A stretch of DNA of 64,000 nucleotides. It comes from Lutibacter sp. (GTDB taxonomy: Bacteria > Bacteroidota > Bacteroidia > Flavobacteriales > Flavobacteriaceae). The first letter of the stretch is position 1. The number at the start of each line of letters is the position of its first letter. Below, piece by piece: positions 20,317 to 30,031 of this stretch. Under the pieces are notes generated by a model, which saw only the letters and a program-made list of their open reading frames with translations, was not told the origin of the DNA and did no database searches. Made by a program: the position numbers and the translations under genes. The stretch is from NCBI GenBank assembly GCA_027449025.1, contig DAIDMK010000009.1, positions 1 to 64,000 on the forward strand. The letters are read 5' to 3'.

Positions 20317-20324
20317 TATCTTTG
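20317..20324 (+). promoter_or_regulatory. candidate -7 element for the DUF502 gene
   Basis: TATCTTTG matches TAnnTTTG exactly and lies about 100 bp upstream of the start. The nearest TTG is 26 bp upstream, too far for the consensus, so support is partial. Confidence 0.35.
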
Positions 20325-20425
20325 AACAATGTTTTTACTGGCGAAATTGCACTATTTTTTTATTCAGAAAAAGGGATTTTCCCAGCATACAAATTATAAA
20401 ATATCAAACAAAATATTAAGATATT

Positions 20426-21004
20426 ATGATGAAAAGATTGGTCAATTATTTACTTGAAGGTATCCTGTATATCGCACCATTAACAATAACAGGCTATATT
20501 ATCTACTCGGTTTTTATGTTTATGGATGGTTTGTCAAAAGATTTAATATTTGAATTTTTCGACATAAAAATTCCTGGATTGGGTGTATTAACGCTGTTGA
20601 TATTTTTAGTTTTTATTGGTTTTGCTGGAAGAACCTTTATTGCGAAGCCTTTAAAGTCGTTATTTCATAATTTGATTGGCAGAATTCCTTTGGTGAAATT
20701 TGTTTATTCATCTTTTAACGATTTGTTTTCAGCATTTGTTGGCAAAGAAAAAAAGTTTAACCAACCGGTTTTGGTAAAGGTGAACCTAAGTTCCGACCTT
20801 GAAAAAATTGGTTTTATTACAGAAGAAAATTTATCACTCTTGGATGAAGAGGATAAAGTGGCGGTATATTTTCCACATTCCTACAATTTTTCCGGAGAGT
20901 TGTTTATTGTGCCAAGAGCCAATATAAAACCAATAGACATCAGTTCAAGCGATGTGATGAAATTTGTTATTTCAGCAGGATTAACAGGTTGGGAGAAGAC
21001 CTAG
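20426..21004 (+). CDS. DUF502 family membrane protein
   Basis: This 192-residue protein has two N-terminal membrane segments (about 8-30 and 45-65), the KPLKSLFHNLIGRIPLVKFVYSS motif region typical of DUF502, and a soluble beta-rich C-terminal half. The function of the family is not known. It stands alone and is followed by a strong terminator. Confidence 0.8.
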   Translation: MMKRLVNYLLEGILYIAPLTITGYIIYSVFMFMDGLSKDLIFEFFDIKIPGLGVLTLLIFLVFIGFAGRTFIAKPLKSLFHNLIGRIPLVKFVYSSFNDLFSAFVGKEKKFNQPVLVKVNLSSDLEKIGFITEENLSLLDEEDKVAVYFPHSYNFSGELFIVPRANIKPIDISSSDVMKFVISAGLTGWEKT

Positions 21005-21020
21005 TTCCAAAATGAAATTA

Positions 21021-21050
21021 AAAAAAGGATTGCCAAAGCAATCCTTTTTT
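21021..21050 (+). terminator. Rho-independent terminator after the DUF502 gene
   Basis: AAAAAAGGATTGC-CAAA-GCAATCCTTTTTT is a perfect stem with flanking A and T runs, usable from both strands. Confidence 0.85.
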
Positions 21051-21296
21051 TTGGTTTACAATTTTATAATTCCTTTATTTTTTTTACCACTTTTAACGCA
21101 AAAGTTGCCATTTCATGAATGGTATCAACAGCTTTCTTAAGCCTTAAAATTGCGCAAACTTATTGGATATTTTTCACAGCAAGCCATATGGGGGCGCTAA
21201 ATTTTTAGTGTTGTTAGGTTCATGGATTTTTATCCAATGTTCCAGGTATAACAACGATTTTAATTTACAAACTAACAAATTAGCTCAAAATAGTGA

Positions 21297-21500
21297 TTAA
21301 GCTAAAATTCCGAAAGTGATTTTTGCGGTTATACGGTATTCTGATATTTTATTGCCGTTTACCTTCACTTGCATATGTTTTACATATACAGACTGGATAT
21401 TTTTCACCGTTTTAGAAGCTTCATTAACTACATTTTGAACGGCATCTTCAAAACTAATGGTGGAATTCCCCATGAGTTCAATAACTTTTAGTACTGACAT
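21297..21500 (-). CDS. dodecin family flavin-binding protein
   Basis: The 67-residue protein has the dodecin pattern: MSVLKVIELMGNSTISFEDAV, a central helix, then a strand with KVNGNKISEYRITAKITFGI. Dodecins assemble into hollow dodecamers that store or buffer flavins. The usual flavin-stacking Trp is not visible (the KNIQSVYVKHMQ stretch has Tyr), so flavin binding may differ. It lies upstream of nothing co-directional, and a two-domain Usp gene is its upstream neighbour. Confidence 0.8.
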   Translation of the reverse strand: MSVLKVIELMGNSTISFEDAVQNVVNEASKTVKNIQSVYVKHMQVKVNGNKISEYRITAKITFGILA

Positions 21501-21631
21501 AATGTTGGATTTTATGATTAATAATTCTTGTTTAAATTACTTATTATCATTTTTTAATGAAATGATATCCCTCAATTTGAAGCTGTTTTTATGATAAGCA
21601 TTTTGATATCCAGACATTTAAATATTTAGCA

Positions 21632-22474
21632 CTAATAATTGACTTCGTTAAAACTCAATAGCGGAATTTTTTCAAAGGATTCCATTTCTTTAACCATATC
21701 TCTTTTAAACAGATTTTTTAAAAATCCGCTTTTTTCTCGTTCTAGCATGGCAACCATGTCTGCATCATTGCTGTCTATATAATTCTTAAGTGTTTCAAAG
21801 ATTTCTTCGGAAAACAGAACTCTATATTTAATTTTTTTATAGGTTACTTTTTGTTGTACCATTTCTTTAAACCATTCCATTTTTAAATTTCCATCACCAA
21901 GACTATTTGGAGCAATATGCACAACTACAATTCTTGCATTAAATTTTCTAGCAATTTGAGAAACAATAAAAATGGCACCAATATCTTCCTGTTCAAAATC
22001 TGTTGCATATACAATCAATTTTAAATTTTCGTTTGCATTTGCAGGCACCAATAGTACAGGGCTTGGCGATTTTTCAATTAAACTCATAGAAGTGTCACCC
22101 ATAAAAAGTTCCTTGATAGCACTTTCTTTTTTCATTCCAATGACAAGCATAAATGCATTATATTCATTTGTTTTTGAAAGGATTCCTTGGGAAACGGACA
22201 AATTTTCAAAAGCTTCGGTTTGTATTTTCATTCCAGTTAAATCTTTTCCCAAGTGCTTTTTGCAGAAATTTTTAAGTTTTGTGTTGTGTTTTTTGAGCGT
22301 TTTTTTTTCGAGATTTTCATAAAAATCTTCAAATTCCATTCCAAACATCATAGGAAGGTTATACACATGAATCACCAATAAGTTTGTGCCTAATTTGGAG
22401 CTTAACCCGTATGCATATTTTAAAGCGGTTACTGAATTCTTTGAATAATCCGCAGCAAAAATTATTGTTTTCAT
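21632..22474 (-). CDS. universal stress protein, two-domain
   Basis: The 280-residue protein has two UspA-type domains (about 1-145 and 150-280), the first starting TIIFAADYSKNSVTALKYAY. An ATP-binding GMKKESAIKELFMGDTS stretch is in domain 1. The second domain is degenerate. Usp proteins support survival in stress or stasis. Dodecin downstream and a coiled-coil protein upstream fit a small stress region. Confidence 0.85.
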   Translation of the reverse strand: MKTIIFAADYSKNSVTALKYAYGLSSKLGTNLLVIHVYNLPMMFGMEFEDFYENLEKKTLKKHNTKLKNFCKKHLGKDLTGMKIQTEAFENLSVSQGILSKTNEYNAFMLVIGMKKESAIKELFMGDTSMSLIEKSPSPVLLVPANANENLKLIVYATDFEQEDIGAIFIVSQIARKFNARIVVVHIAPNSLGDGNLKMEWFKEMVQQKVTYKKIKYRVLFSEEIFETLKNYIDSNDADMVAMLEREKSGFLKNLFKRDMVKEMESFEKIPLLSFNEVNY

Positions 22475-23141
22475 CTTGATTGATTTTTAGCAGGTTATCG
22501 ACTAAAGATAGGGAACCAAATGCCATAATAGAATGATATAACTCATTTACGAACCTACAATAATTGATATTGGTCATTTATTTAGCTGAAACGTTTTACT
22601 AAATTCTAAGTTTAAATATCGCTGTTTCCTTTGATGTTTTACAAGGGCAACTTAAAATTTTTGAAAAATGAATATAGAATCCATATAAGTATGATTTCCA
22701 TCAATTTAGAGTTGATTACACACTATTTGAAGATAGCATCACAAGTTTATTGAAGGTTTTTAGAATGAAAGAAATGATGATTGACAGCAGCTAGTTTATT
22801 CATCAGTTTGCAGTGAAATAAAGTTGTTTTCTAAACTTTTGAATTGTAAAGATTTAATTTTTGATGTTGATTTTGAAGTGGTCCAACAACAAATTTTTCC
22901 TGCTTATTGATAATTTGCGAATTAAGGGTTAAAAGCACAAAGAAAAAGGCAAGAAATCAATGATAATCAGTATTTTTATAATGCATTTTAAATATTATAA
23001 AATTTGATTAATCGGGCTAAGACAGTAGCATTTATAATAACCGGTCAAAATTAATAGGGAAATCAAAAGCTAAAAGCTCCTGATAGCAGTCCCTTTAAAA
23101 AGCTAAAAAACTTAAATAAAATTAATTTAAAACCACTTAGT
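22475..23141. other. 667-bp intergenic gap without recognisable genes
   Basis: The gap separates the divergent usp gene and the coiled-coil gene. It is AT-rich, with no reading frame that looks coding and no clear structured RNA. It presumably carries both promoters. Confidence 0.5.
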
Positions 23142-23528
23142 ATGAAAAAAGAAGTCATTTTTAATTCGGATTTGCATTTTGAGCACAAACAGTGGAGACG
23201 TGAGCTTCTTTTTTGGGAAGATGAGCTAAAATCATTGCAAAAAAGATCTAGTGAGTTGGTGATGCGTTGGACAGATAAAGAGATGCTGGCGCAATTGGAG
23301 CGTTTTCAAAATCAGTTTATCATTCAGGGAAATGTGATAGATGAGTTACAGGAACTTATTAATCTTCACGAAACCAATATAGCCAATCATACCAAAAAAG
23401 GGGAGGACGTGCTCAACCAAGAGCTTGTGAAAAAGCATCTGGAATTTAGAAATCAAATGGATACGCAAAGAATTTTGTACAACGATTTTAAAAAGGAATT
23501 CTTTCGTTTCCTATCAGAATATATGTAA
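23142..23528 (+). CDS. hypothetical coiled-coil protein
   Basis: I do not recognise this 128-residue protein. It is highly charged and predicted all-helical, with long heptad stretches (WEDELKSLQKRSSELV, VIDELQELINLHET) and no signal peptide or membrane segment, so it is probably cytoplasmic. Its position beside the usp and dodecin genes suggests, but does not prove, a stress link. It has no partner gene close by. Confidence 0.65.
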   Translation: MKKEVIFNSDLHFEHKQWRRELLFWEDELKSLQKRSSELVMRWTDKEMLAQLERFQNQFIIQGNVIDELQELINLHETNIANHTKKGEDVLNQELVKKHLEFRNQMDTQRILYNDFKKEFFRFLSEYM

Positions 23529-23542
23529 GAAAAAAGATTAAA

Positions 23543-23590
23543 GCTCAAAGCTGAAAGTTTACCTGCCGGAGGCAGGCTCAAAGCTGAAAG
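23543..23590. repeat. small hairpin flanked by 15-bp direct repeats
   Basis: CCTGCCGGAGGCAGG (23562-23576) lies between two copies of GCTCAAAGCTGAAAG (23543-23557 and 23576-23590). The layout resembles a small inserted palindrome with a target duplication, although the flanking unit is also a simple repeat. Confidence 0.5.
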
Positions 23591-23651
23591 CAAAAAGTTC
23601 AAATTTTAGCACATAACACATAGATTTAATATCTAACTTAAATTCATTCCC

Positions 23652-24947
23652 ATGGACACTAATTTTTTGAGCCCGATAGAAAATGGACAGCTTACAGAAT
23701 TCGATTTTGTAATAAGAATGTTGGTAACTGCAGGTATTGGTTTTGTGTTAGGTTTGGAACGGGAATATTCCCAATATTCTCAAAAAGTGGAAATTTTTGC
23801 GGGTTTGCGAACGTTTATGCTGGTTGCCTTGTTGGGTTTTTTAACGGCGTTTTTGGGAACTGAGTTTTCAAACTGGATATTTATTGTTGGTTTTCTAAGT
23901 GTAGTTTGCATTGTCGCAATTTCCTATTGGGTAACATCCAACAAAGGCAATATTGACGGTACCACAGAGTTTGCCATCATTTTTACATTTTTGTTGGGCG
24001 GCCTGGTTTTTACTGGTAATATCAATTTGAGTTTGGCAATTACTGTAATCACAGTAGTTTTATTGTCGCTAAAGGTTACATTGAGATCTATAATAGGGCA
24101 AATTACCCAAACGGAGCTATTTGCGTTTGTTCGTTTTGTGGTGATAGCGCTTTTAATATTGCCTTTTTTACCTAACGAATATTATGGCCCTTATGAGGTG
24201 ATTAATCCTAGGGAAGTGGGGTGGGTAATTGTATTGACTTCAGGAATTGGTTTTGTTGGCTATATTTTAATGAAATTTTTGGGAACCAACAGAGGTATTT
24301 TATTAACCAGTATTTTGGGAGGTTTGGTATCGAGTACGCTTGTTACTTTCACGTTTTCGAAAAAAAGCAAGGAAAATCCGGAACTTTCACAAAATTATGC
24401 TGTCGGTATTTTTGCTGCGGCTACCATTATGGTGCTCAGAATATTTTTATTGGTTTTTATTTTCAATAAAATGATGCTTATTCAATTGACAATCCCTTTG
24501 TTAATAATCCTTATAACAGCTTTTGGTATTACTTTGTTTTTATACAATAGCAACTTTGGGAAACCTCAAACAATAGACAAAATTGTTTTAGGAGATCCGC
24601 TTAATATTAAAAATGCGGTATTTTTCGGTATTTTTTATACGGGAATATTACTGTTGGTAAGTTATGCCAATGAGACGTACGGCACAAGTGGAATTTACAT
24701 ATCAAGTGCCATAAGCGCGCTGACGGATATTGATGCCATCGCTATTTCGGTTTCTAAATTGGGCGGAAACACCATGAATACTTTATTTGCCCAAAATGCA
24801 ATTTTAATTGCAACATTGTCCAATACAATTGTAAAAATTGGAATTGCTGTTTTTACCGGAAGCCAAAAGTTGAAAAAATATGTGTTGGTAGGTTATGGTT
24901 TTATTTTTATTGCCGGCATTATTGGTTTTTTGGTGTTGAATTTATAA
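23652..24947 (+). CDS. MgtC/SapB family membrane protein with DUF4010 domain
   Basis: The 431-residue protein has an N-terminal MgtC-like domain with the motif AGIGFVLGLEREYSQ and GLRTFMLVALLG. A C-terminal DUF4010 region has many membrane segments and the conserved SSAISALTDIDAIAIS block. About twelve hydrophobic segments are visible. Family members are linked to magnesium limitation and membrane potential, but the transport role is unproven. It ends 11 bp before a REP-like palindrome. Confidence 0.82.
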   Translation: MDTNFLSPIENGQLTEFDFVIRMLVTAGIGFVLGLEREYSQYSQKVEIFAGLRTFMLVALLGFLTAFLGTEFSNWIFIVGFLSVVCIVAISYWVTSNKGNIDGTTEFAIIFTFLLGGLVFTGNINLSLAITVITVVLLSLKVTLRSIIGQITQTELFAFVRFVVIALLILPFLPNEYYGPYEVINPREVGWVIVLTSGIGFVGYILMKFLGTNRGILLTSILGGLVSSTLVTFTFSKKSKENPELSQNYAVGIFAAATIMVLRIFLLVFIFNKMMLIQLTIPLLIILITAFGITLFLYNSNFGKPQTIDKIVLGDPLNIKNAVFFGIFYTGILLLVSYANETYGTSGIYISSAISALTDIDAIAISVSKLGGNTMNTLFAQNAILIATLSNTIVKIGIAVFTGSQKLKKYVLVGYGFIFIAGIIGFLVLNL

Positions 24948-24958
24948 TTCCGTAGAAG

Positions 24959-24978
24959 GGACAGGTCGCGACCTGTCC
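24959..24978. repeat. REP-like palindrome, copy near the tracrRNA
   Basis: GGACAGGTCGCGACCTGTCC is a perfect 20-bp palindrome. The same palindrome with similar flanks (CGTAG before, GTAC and AATCATGAAT after) recurs at 32441, 32567, 32692, 32820 and 33020. This outlying copy lies 62 bp from the tracrRNA 3' end. Confidence 0.9.
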
Positions 24979-25039
24979 GTACACAATTTAAGTGGAAAAT
25001 CATGAATTTATTTTAATTGGTCTTACCAATATAAATGAT

Positions 25040-25129
25040 AAAAAAAAGTCCCACCGAAGCAGGACTAAAGATTTTCATCTACGGCATATAGCCTTATTGT
25101 GATAAGATTAAAGATTAGAGTAATTTTTT
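25040..25129 (-). ncRNA. tracrRNA of the type II-C system
   Basis: Reading the minus strand from about 25129: an anti-repeat (25097-25124) whose complement shares TTGTG and then 15 uninterrupted bases, GATTAAAGATTAGAG, with the CRISPR repeat. A short nexus-type stem around GGCTATATGCC (25083-25093) follows, then a 3' hairpin GTCCTGC-TTCG-GTGGGAC (25048-25065) and a U-run. This is the standard tracrRNA layout. It is transcribed away from cas9. Ends are estimated from the -7 element and terminator. Confidence 0.88.
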
Positions 25130-25136
25130 CACATTT

Positions 25137-25144
25137 CAAATATA
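25137..25144 (-). promoter_or_regulatory. -7 element for the tracrRNA
   Basis: TATATTTG on the minus strand is an exact TAnnTTTG match, placed so that transcription would start about 7 nt on, just before the anti-repeat. No TTG was found at the -33 position. Confidence 0.55.
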
Positions 25145-25278
25145 TAAATTTTTTTAATAGTATTTATTTTAAACCTTAATTTTTACTCATTCTAAATATT
25201 AAGCAAATTATTATTTATATCACAAAAATTGTTTAATTTTAGATTTCTGTAATATAAATTGCTAATTACACATACATT

Positions 25279-28200
25279 ATGACAAAAATTTTAGGTTTGG
25301 ATTTAGGTACCAACTCTATTGGTTGGGCTATTGTGGAAAAAGAGAATGATGAATTTTCTTTAATTGATAAAGGAGTAAGAATATTTTCTGAAGGAGTAAA
25401 ATCGGAAAAAGGAGTTGAAAGCTCAAGAGCCGCAGAAAGAACAAGTTTTAGAAGTGCCAGAAAATTAAAGTTTCGCAGAAAATTAAGAAAGTATGAAACC
25501 TTAAAGGTTTTGGCTGAAAATAAAATGTGTCCACTTTCTATCGAAGATGTGGAACAATGGAGAAAATCTGGTTTTAAAGATTATCCTGTAAATGATGAAT
25601 TTTTGAAATGGTTGCGAACAGATGATGATAAAAACACCAATCCTTATTTGTTTAGAGATAGGGCAAGTAAAGGTGAAGTAAATTTATTTGAATTAGGAAG
25701 AGCGTTGTATCATATTGCTCAAAGACGTGGTTTTTTAAGCAATCGGTTAGACCAATCTGCTGAAGGAATTTTCGAAGAACATTGTCCAAAAATTGAGGAT
25801 GCCATTGAAGATGTTTTAACTATTGAAGAGTTGAAAAATGAAATTTATGACTATTTTGAAGGTACAGATATCATTGATAGAACGGAGAAATCTGGATTTA
25901 AAAAGGATTTGGATGACGGAGAAAAAAAACTTAAATCACTCTTAGTGGCGCTTGAAAAAATTATAAAAAGCAATGAAAATGATTTTGAAAAAGCCAAAGA
26001 TGAAATAATTTTAAGATTAAACCGTAAAGATGATTTAGGAGTAGTTAAAAAGAAGATACACGAAATTTCTCAAGCCATGGCTGATGGGAATTTTAAAACA
26101 CTTGGTCAATATTTTTATAGCTTGTACAATAAGGATATAATTATTGAACATACTGTTTCAAAAGAAAAAGAAAAATTTAATCGCGCTAAGATTAGGAATC
26201 AATACACAGCTAGAGAGGAGCATTATTTAGCTGAATTTGAAATTATTTGCAAAGCGCAAAATATTGAAGGAATAATTGAAAAAGAACTGTTACCTGAAAA
26301 AAGGTTTGTAGGTTTAGTTAAGAATTTATATAAAGCTATTTTCTTTCAACGACCGTTAAAATCACAAAAAGGATTGATTGGTAGATGTTCATTTGAAAAA
26401 AGTAAAAGTCGTTGTGCAATCTCACATCCTGATTTTGAGGAATACAGAATGTGGACTTATATCAATACTATAAAAATAAAAACACCTGAAGATGAAACCT
26501 TACGTTTTTTAACTTCAGAAGAAAGGCAAAAACTAGTTCCGAAATTTTTTAGAAAAAAAGATAATTTCAATTTTGAGGATTTAGCTTCAACCTTGGTTAT
26601 TAAAGGAACAAAATTTGATTTTTATAAGTCATTTAATGCGAAATCTGCACATTATTTATTTAATTACAAACCTAAAGATTCCGTTCCGGGTTGCATTGTT
26701 TCAGCATCACTAAAAAATATTTTCGGTGATGAATGGAAAACTAAAACATTTTCTTATCAAACTAAAACAGGTAAAGGAGAAATCGTAAACCGAAAAGTTG
26801 ATTATATAGATTTGTGGCATTTGCTCACTGTTTCTAAATCAGATCTTTATTTGCAAGAATTCGCAAAAGATAAACTAGGATTGGATGAAAAGCAAGCCAA
26901 ATCTTTCAGTAAGATCAAATTAAAAAAAGATTTTGCAAGCTTAAGTTTAAATGCCATTAATAAAATTTTGCCTTATGTTAGGGAAGGTTTACTGTATTCG
27001 CACGCTGTTTTTATGGCGAATATTGAGAATATTGTGGATGTGAAAATTTGGAATAACCCAACGCAACGAAAATATATTCAAAATGAGATTGCTAAAATTA
27101 TTGAGACTAATACTTATGATAATGGGCTTTTGGAAATTTTAAATAGTTTAATAAAAGATTGTAAAAACGATAATGCCTATTATTCTAAAGAAGCAGATAC
27201 AACTTATAAAAACGATTTACGGAAAAAACTAAATTCATTTTATAAATTCCACAAAATTGAGGAAAATAGGGAACAAATTTTAAATGCATTGTTTCCTGTT
27301 TTTATAGAACAATTAAAAAAATATGAGTTCATTAAAATAAAACGATTAGATGAAAAAGTGTTGGAGTTTTTGGGTGGTAAAAATGAAGATGGAGAAGTTT
27401 TTTGCAATAATGAAAAACGATTGAGGAAACTTTATCATCCTTCTGACATAGATGTTTTTAAAAAGAAGATTATTAAAGATGAATTTGGAAATGAAAAAGT
27501 AGTTTTGGGAAGTCCGTTAACAGCTTCCATCAAAAACCCCATGGCAATGCGGGCCTTGCATCAATTAAGAAAAGTATTGAATGCATTAATTTTAGAAGGA
27601 TTGATAGATTCAAAAACTAGAATACATATTGAAATGGCGCGTGAACTTAACGATGCCAATAAGCGCAAAGGAATTCAGGATTTTCAGAATGAGAATAAAA
27701 AAGCAAGAGAAAGTTATCGGGAAGAAATAAAGAAGCTCTATTTTGAAGAAACGAAGAAAGAAATTGAACCCACTGAAGATGATGTGTTGCGTTTCCAATT
27801 ATGGATAGAACAAGACAAGAAGGAAATTTATGAAGAAGGGAAATGCATCAGTATTTCACAAATTATTGGAAACAATCCCGATTATGATATTGAGCACACC
27901 ATACCAAGAAGCATTTCACAGGACAATTCTTTGATGAATAAAACCCTTTGTAGCCAGCGATTTAACAGGGAGGTGAAGAAAACTAAAATGCCTTTTGAAT
28001 TGGCAAATCACGAAGAAATAAAATTGAGAGTTGACCATTGGCGAAAAGAAGCAGATAAACTAACTTGGGAAATTGACCAAATTGTTAGAAATACAAAAGG
28101 TGCTACAACCAAAGAGGCGAAAGATAAAAAAATAAGAAGAAGGCATTATTTAACCCTAAAACGGGATTATCTTAAAGGGAAATATGATCGTTTTATTTGG

Positions 28201-29697
28201 GAAGAACCAAAAGTTGGATTCAAAAACAGCCAGATACCCGATATTGGGATTATCACTAAATATTCACAAGCTTATTTAAAATCATATTTTAATAGGGTAG
28301 AATCCGTAAAAGGAGGAATGGTTGCCGAGTTTCGAAAAATTTGGGGAATACAAGAAAGTTATCAGGAAAATGGCAAAAAGTATTATGAAATAAAAGATCG
28401 AAGCAAACATACACACCATGCTATTGATGCCATAACGATGGCTTGTATGACCAAAGATAAGTATGATATATTGGCAAGTGCCTGGACTTTGGAAGATAAA
28501 GAACAAATTAGTGATGCCAGGAAATTATTGGCAAACTCAAAACCCTGGAAAACTTTTACCGAGGATTTAAAGCAAATAGAAAATGAAATTTTGATTTCAC
28601 ATTTCACACCCAATAACGTAAAAAAACAATCAAAAAAGATTGTGAGAATTAGAGGTAAAAAGCAATATGTGGTGAAAGTTGAAAATGATTTAAACGGAAA
28701 AACAATTCCACAAAAAGACACAAATGGCAAAATAATTTATAAGCTAGACGGAAATGGAAAAAGAATTCCAAGATTACAACAAGGCGATACTATTCGTGGT
28801 TCATTACATCAAGACAGTATATATGGTGCGATTAAAGACCCATTAAACCAAGAAGAAATTCGTTATGTTATTCGTAAAGATTTAGAAAGTATAAAAGCAA
28901 CTGATATTGAAAATATTGTTGATGAAGCCGTAAAAGAAAAAGTGAAAGCAGCCAAAGAAAATAAAGTGCTTGTTTTTTCTAGTAATGCACAACAAAAAAA
29001 CAAATTAAATGGTACCGTTTGGATGAATGAAGAAAAAGGAATTCCAATAAATAAAGTACGTTTATATGCCAATTCTGTAAAAAATCCTTTGGAAATAAAA
29101 GATCACGCTGCATTATCAAAATCAAGACACAAACACAAGCAGAAAGTGTATGCGCAAAATGATGAAAATTATGCAATGGCAATTTATGAATTAGATGGTA
29201 AAAGAGAATTTGAGTTAATTAATAACTTTGATTTGGCAAAAATGATAAAACAGGATGAAGGTTATTATCCGTTATTTAAAGAAAAAATAGTAAAAGAAAA
29301 AATTATTCATATACCTATTGCAAAAAGTAATAAACGAGATTTGGTATTAAAAAGAGGGCAACAAGTTATTTTTTATGATAAAGATGTTGAAAGTCCAAAT
29401 GATATAGAAGATTTAATTGATTTTAAAGGGAGAGTTTATATTATAGAAGGACTGTCAATTCAGAGAATCGTTAGACCTTCAAATAAGATTGATGAATATG
29501 GTGTAATAATGTTTAAATATTTCAAAGAAGCTCGAAAGTCTGATGAAATTAAAAACGATAAATTTAAACCTGATGGAGTTTTCAAATTAGGAGAAGATAA
29601 GCCAACTCGAAAAATGAATCATAATCAATTTTCTGCATTTGTTGAAGGAATCGATTTTAAAGTTTTGTCAACTGGTAAAATAGTTAAAACTTTATAG
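25279..29697 (+). CDS. cas9: type II-C CRISPR-associated endonuclease Cas9
   Basis: The 1472-residue protein has the complete Cas9 architecture. RuvC-I is ILGLDLGTNSIGWAIVE with Asp8. An arginine-rich bridge helix spans about 50-75. RuvC-II is RIHIEMAREL with Glu785. HNH is DIEHTIPRS with His873. RuvC-III is THHAIDAI with His1047 and Asp1050. All catalytic residues are present, so it should be an active crRNA-tracrRNA guided nuclease. It is longer than many II-C Cas9 proteins (about 1000-1100) but normal for Bacteroidetes, which have an expanded REC lobe. No csn2 or cas4 is nearby, which supports subtype II-C. cas1 and cas2 are separated and inverted, 4 kb away. Confidence 0.97.
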   Translation: MTKILGLDLGTNSIGWAIVEKENDEFSLIDKGVRIFSEGVKSEKGVESSRAAERTSFRSARKLKFRRKLRKYETLKVLAENKMCPLSIEDVEQWRKSGFKDYPVNDEFLKWLRTDDDKNTNPYLFRDRASKGEVNLFELGRALYHIAQRRGFLSNRLDQSAEGIFEEHCPKIEDAIEDVLTIEELKNEIYDYFEGTDIIDRTEKSGFKKDLDDGEKKLKSLLVALEKIIKSNENDFEKAKDEIILRLNRKDDLGVVKKKIHEISQAMADGNFKTLGQYFYSLYNKDIIIEHTVSKEKEKFNRAKIRNQYTAREEHYLAEFEIICKAQNIEGIIEKELLPEKRFVGLVKNLYKAIFFQRPLKSQKGLIGRCSFEKSKSRCAISHPDFEEYRMWTYINTIKIKTPEDETLRFLTSEERQKLVPKFFRKKDNFNFEDLASTLVIKGTKFDFYKSFNAKSAHYLFNYKPKDSVPGCIVSASLKNIFGDEWKTKTFSYQTKTGKGEIVNRKVDYIDLWHLLTVSKSDLYLQEFAKDKLGLDEKQAKSFSKIKLKKDFASLSLNAINKILPYVREGLLYSHAVFMANIENIVDVKIWNNPTQRKYIQNEIAKIIETNTYDNGLLEILNSLIKDCKNDNAYYSKEADTTYKNDLRKKLNSFYKFHKIEENREQILNALFPVFIEQLKKYEFIKIKRLDEKVLEFLGGKNEDGEVFCNNEKRLRKLYHPSDIDVFKKKIIKDEFGNEKVVLGSPLTASIKNPMAMRALHQLRKVLNALILEGLIDSKTRIHIEMARELNDANKRKGIQDFQNENKKARESYREEIKKLYFEETKKEIEPTEDDVLRFQLWIEQDKKEIYEEGKCISISQIIGNNPDYDIEHTIPRSISQDNSLMNKTLCSQRFNREVKKTKMPFELANHEEIKLRVDHWRKEADKLTWEIDQIVRNTKGATTKEAKDKKIRRRHYLTLKRDYLKGKYDRFIWEEPKVGFKNSQIPDIGIITKYSQAYLKSYFNRVESVKGGMVAEFRKIWGIQESYQENGKKYYEIKDRSKHTHHAIDAITMACMTKDKYDILASAWTLEDKEQISDARKLLANSKPWKTFTEDLKQIENEILISHFTPNNVKKQSKKIVRIRGKKQYVVKVENDLNGKTIPQKDTNGKIIYKLDGNGKRIPRLQQGDTIRGSLHQDSIYGAIKDPLNQEEIRYVIRKDLESIKATDIENIVDEAVKEKVKAAKENKVLVFSSNAQQKNKLNGTVWMNEEKGIPINKVRLYANSVKNPLEIKDHAALSKSRHKHKQKVYAQNDENYAMAIYELDGKREFELINNFDLAKMIKQDEGYYPLFKEKIVKEKIIHIPIAKSNKRDLVLKRGQQVIFYDKDVESPNDIEDLIDFKGRVYIIEGLSIQRIVRPSNKIDEYGVIMFKYFKEARKSDEIKNDKFKPDGVFKLGEDKPTRKMNHNQFSAFVEGIDFKVLSTGKIVKTL

Positions 29698-29732
29698 CTG
29701 TTGGTATTTTATAAACACTATAAAAAAGTCAA

Positions 29733-29762
29733 TTGTATATACCGTATGTATCATGTATATTT
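29733..29762 (+). promoter_or_regulatory. promoter of the toxin-antitoxin pair
   Basis: TTG at 29733-29735, a 19-bp spacer, and TATATTTG at 29755-29762 form a near-perfect Bacteroidetes promoter. The predicted start at about 29769 lies 8 nt before the chosen antitoxin ATG, so the upstream in-frame ATG at 29753 would fall inside the promoter. Confidence 0.7.
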
Positions 29763-29776
29763 GTAAAAAAAATATT

Positions 29777-30031
29777 ATGCGCAAAAATATAGACATAGAC
29801 GAGACCACCTTAACCAAACTAAAAATACTTGCCGTTTTTGAAAACAACAGCGTAAAAGGCTTAATGGAAGAAGCAGTAAGTTGGTTTGTGGCTGAAAAAG
29901 AAAAACAACGTTTTGATAATTTAACTCAAGCGGAAAAGGAAGACTTAGGGCTTTTGTTGCTCATACAACAAGCTGATAGATCTGATTTTGTAAGCAGAGA
30001 AGCAATTATGGATATTTTAAACGAAGAATGA
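29777..30031 (+). CDS. antitoxin, ribbon-helix-helix type
   Basis: The 84-residue protein starts RKNIDIDETTLTKLKILAV, which looks like a ribbon-helix-helix strand followed by two helices, and it ends with an acidic tail suited to wrapping a toxin. It probably represses its own promoter and neutralises the downstream toxin. The start at 29777 is fixed by the promoter just upstream. The stop overlaps the toxin start by four bases (ATGA), typical of type II modules. The module sits between cas9 and the CRISPR array. Confidence 0.8.
   Translation: MRKNIDIDETTLTKLKILAVFENNSVKGLMEEAVSWFVAEKEKQRFDNLTQAEKEDLGLLLLIQQADRSDFVSREAIMDILNEE

Noticed and set aside
21060-21165. A short minus-strand helical peptide tail (ends VVKKIKEL)
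   Set aside because: Only about 30 codons, interrupted upstream by a stop; could be a gene remnant but support is too weak.
24959-24978. The palindrome as a simple terminator of the MgtC-type gene
   Set aside because: No U-run follows, and the same palindrome with flanks recurs as a repeat family elsewhere.
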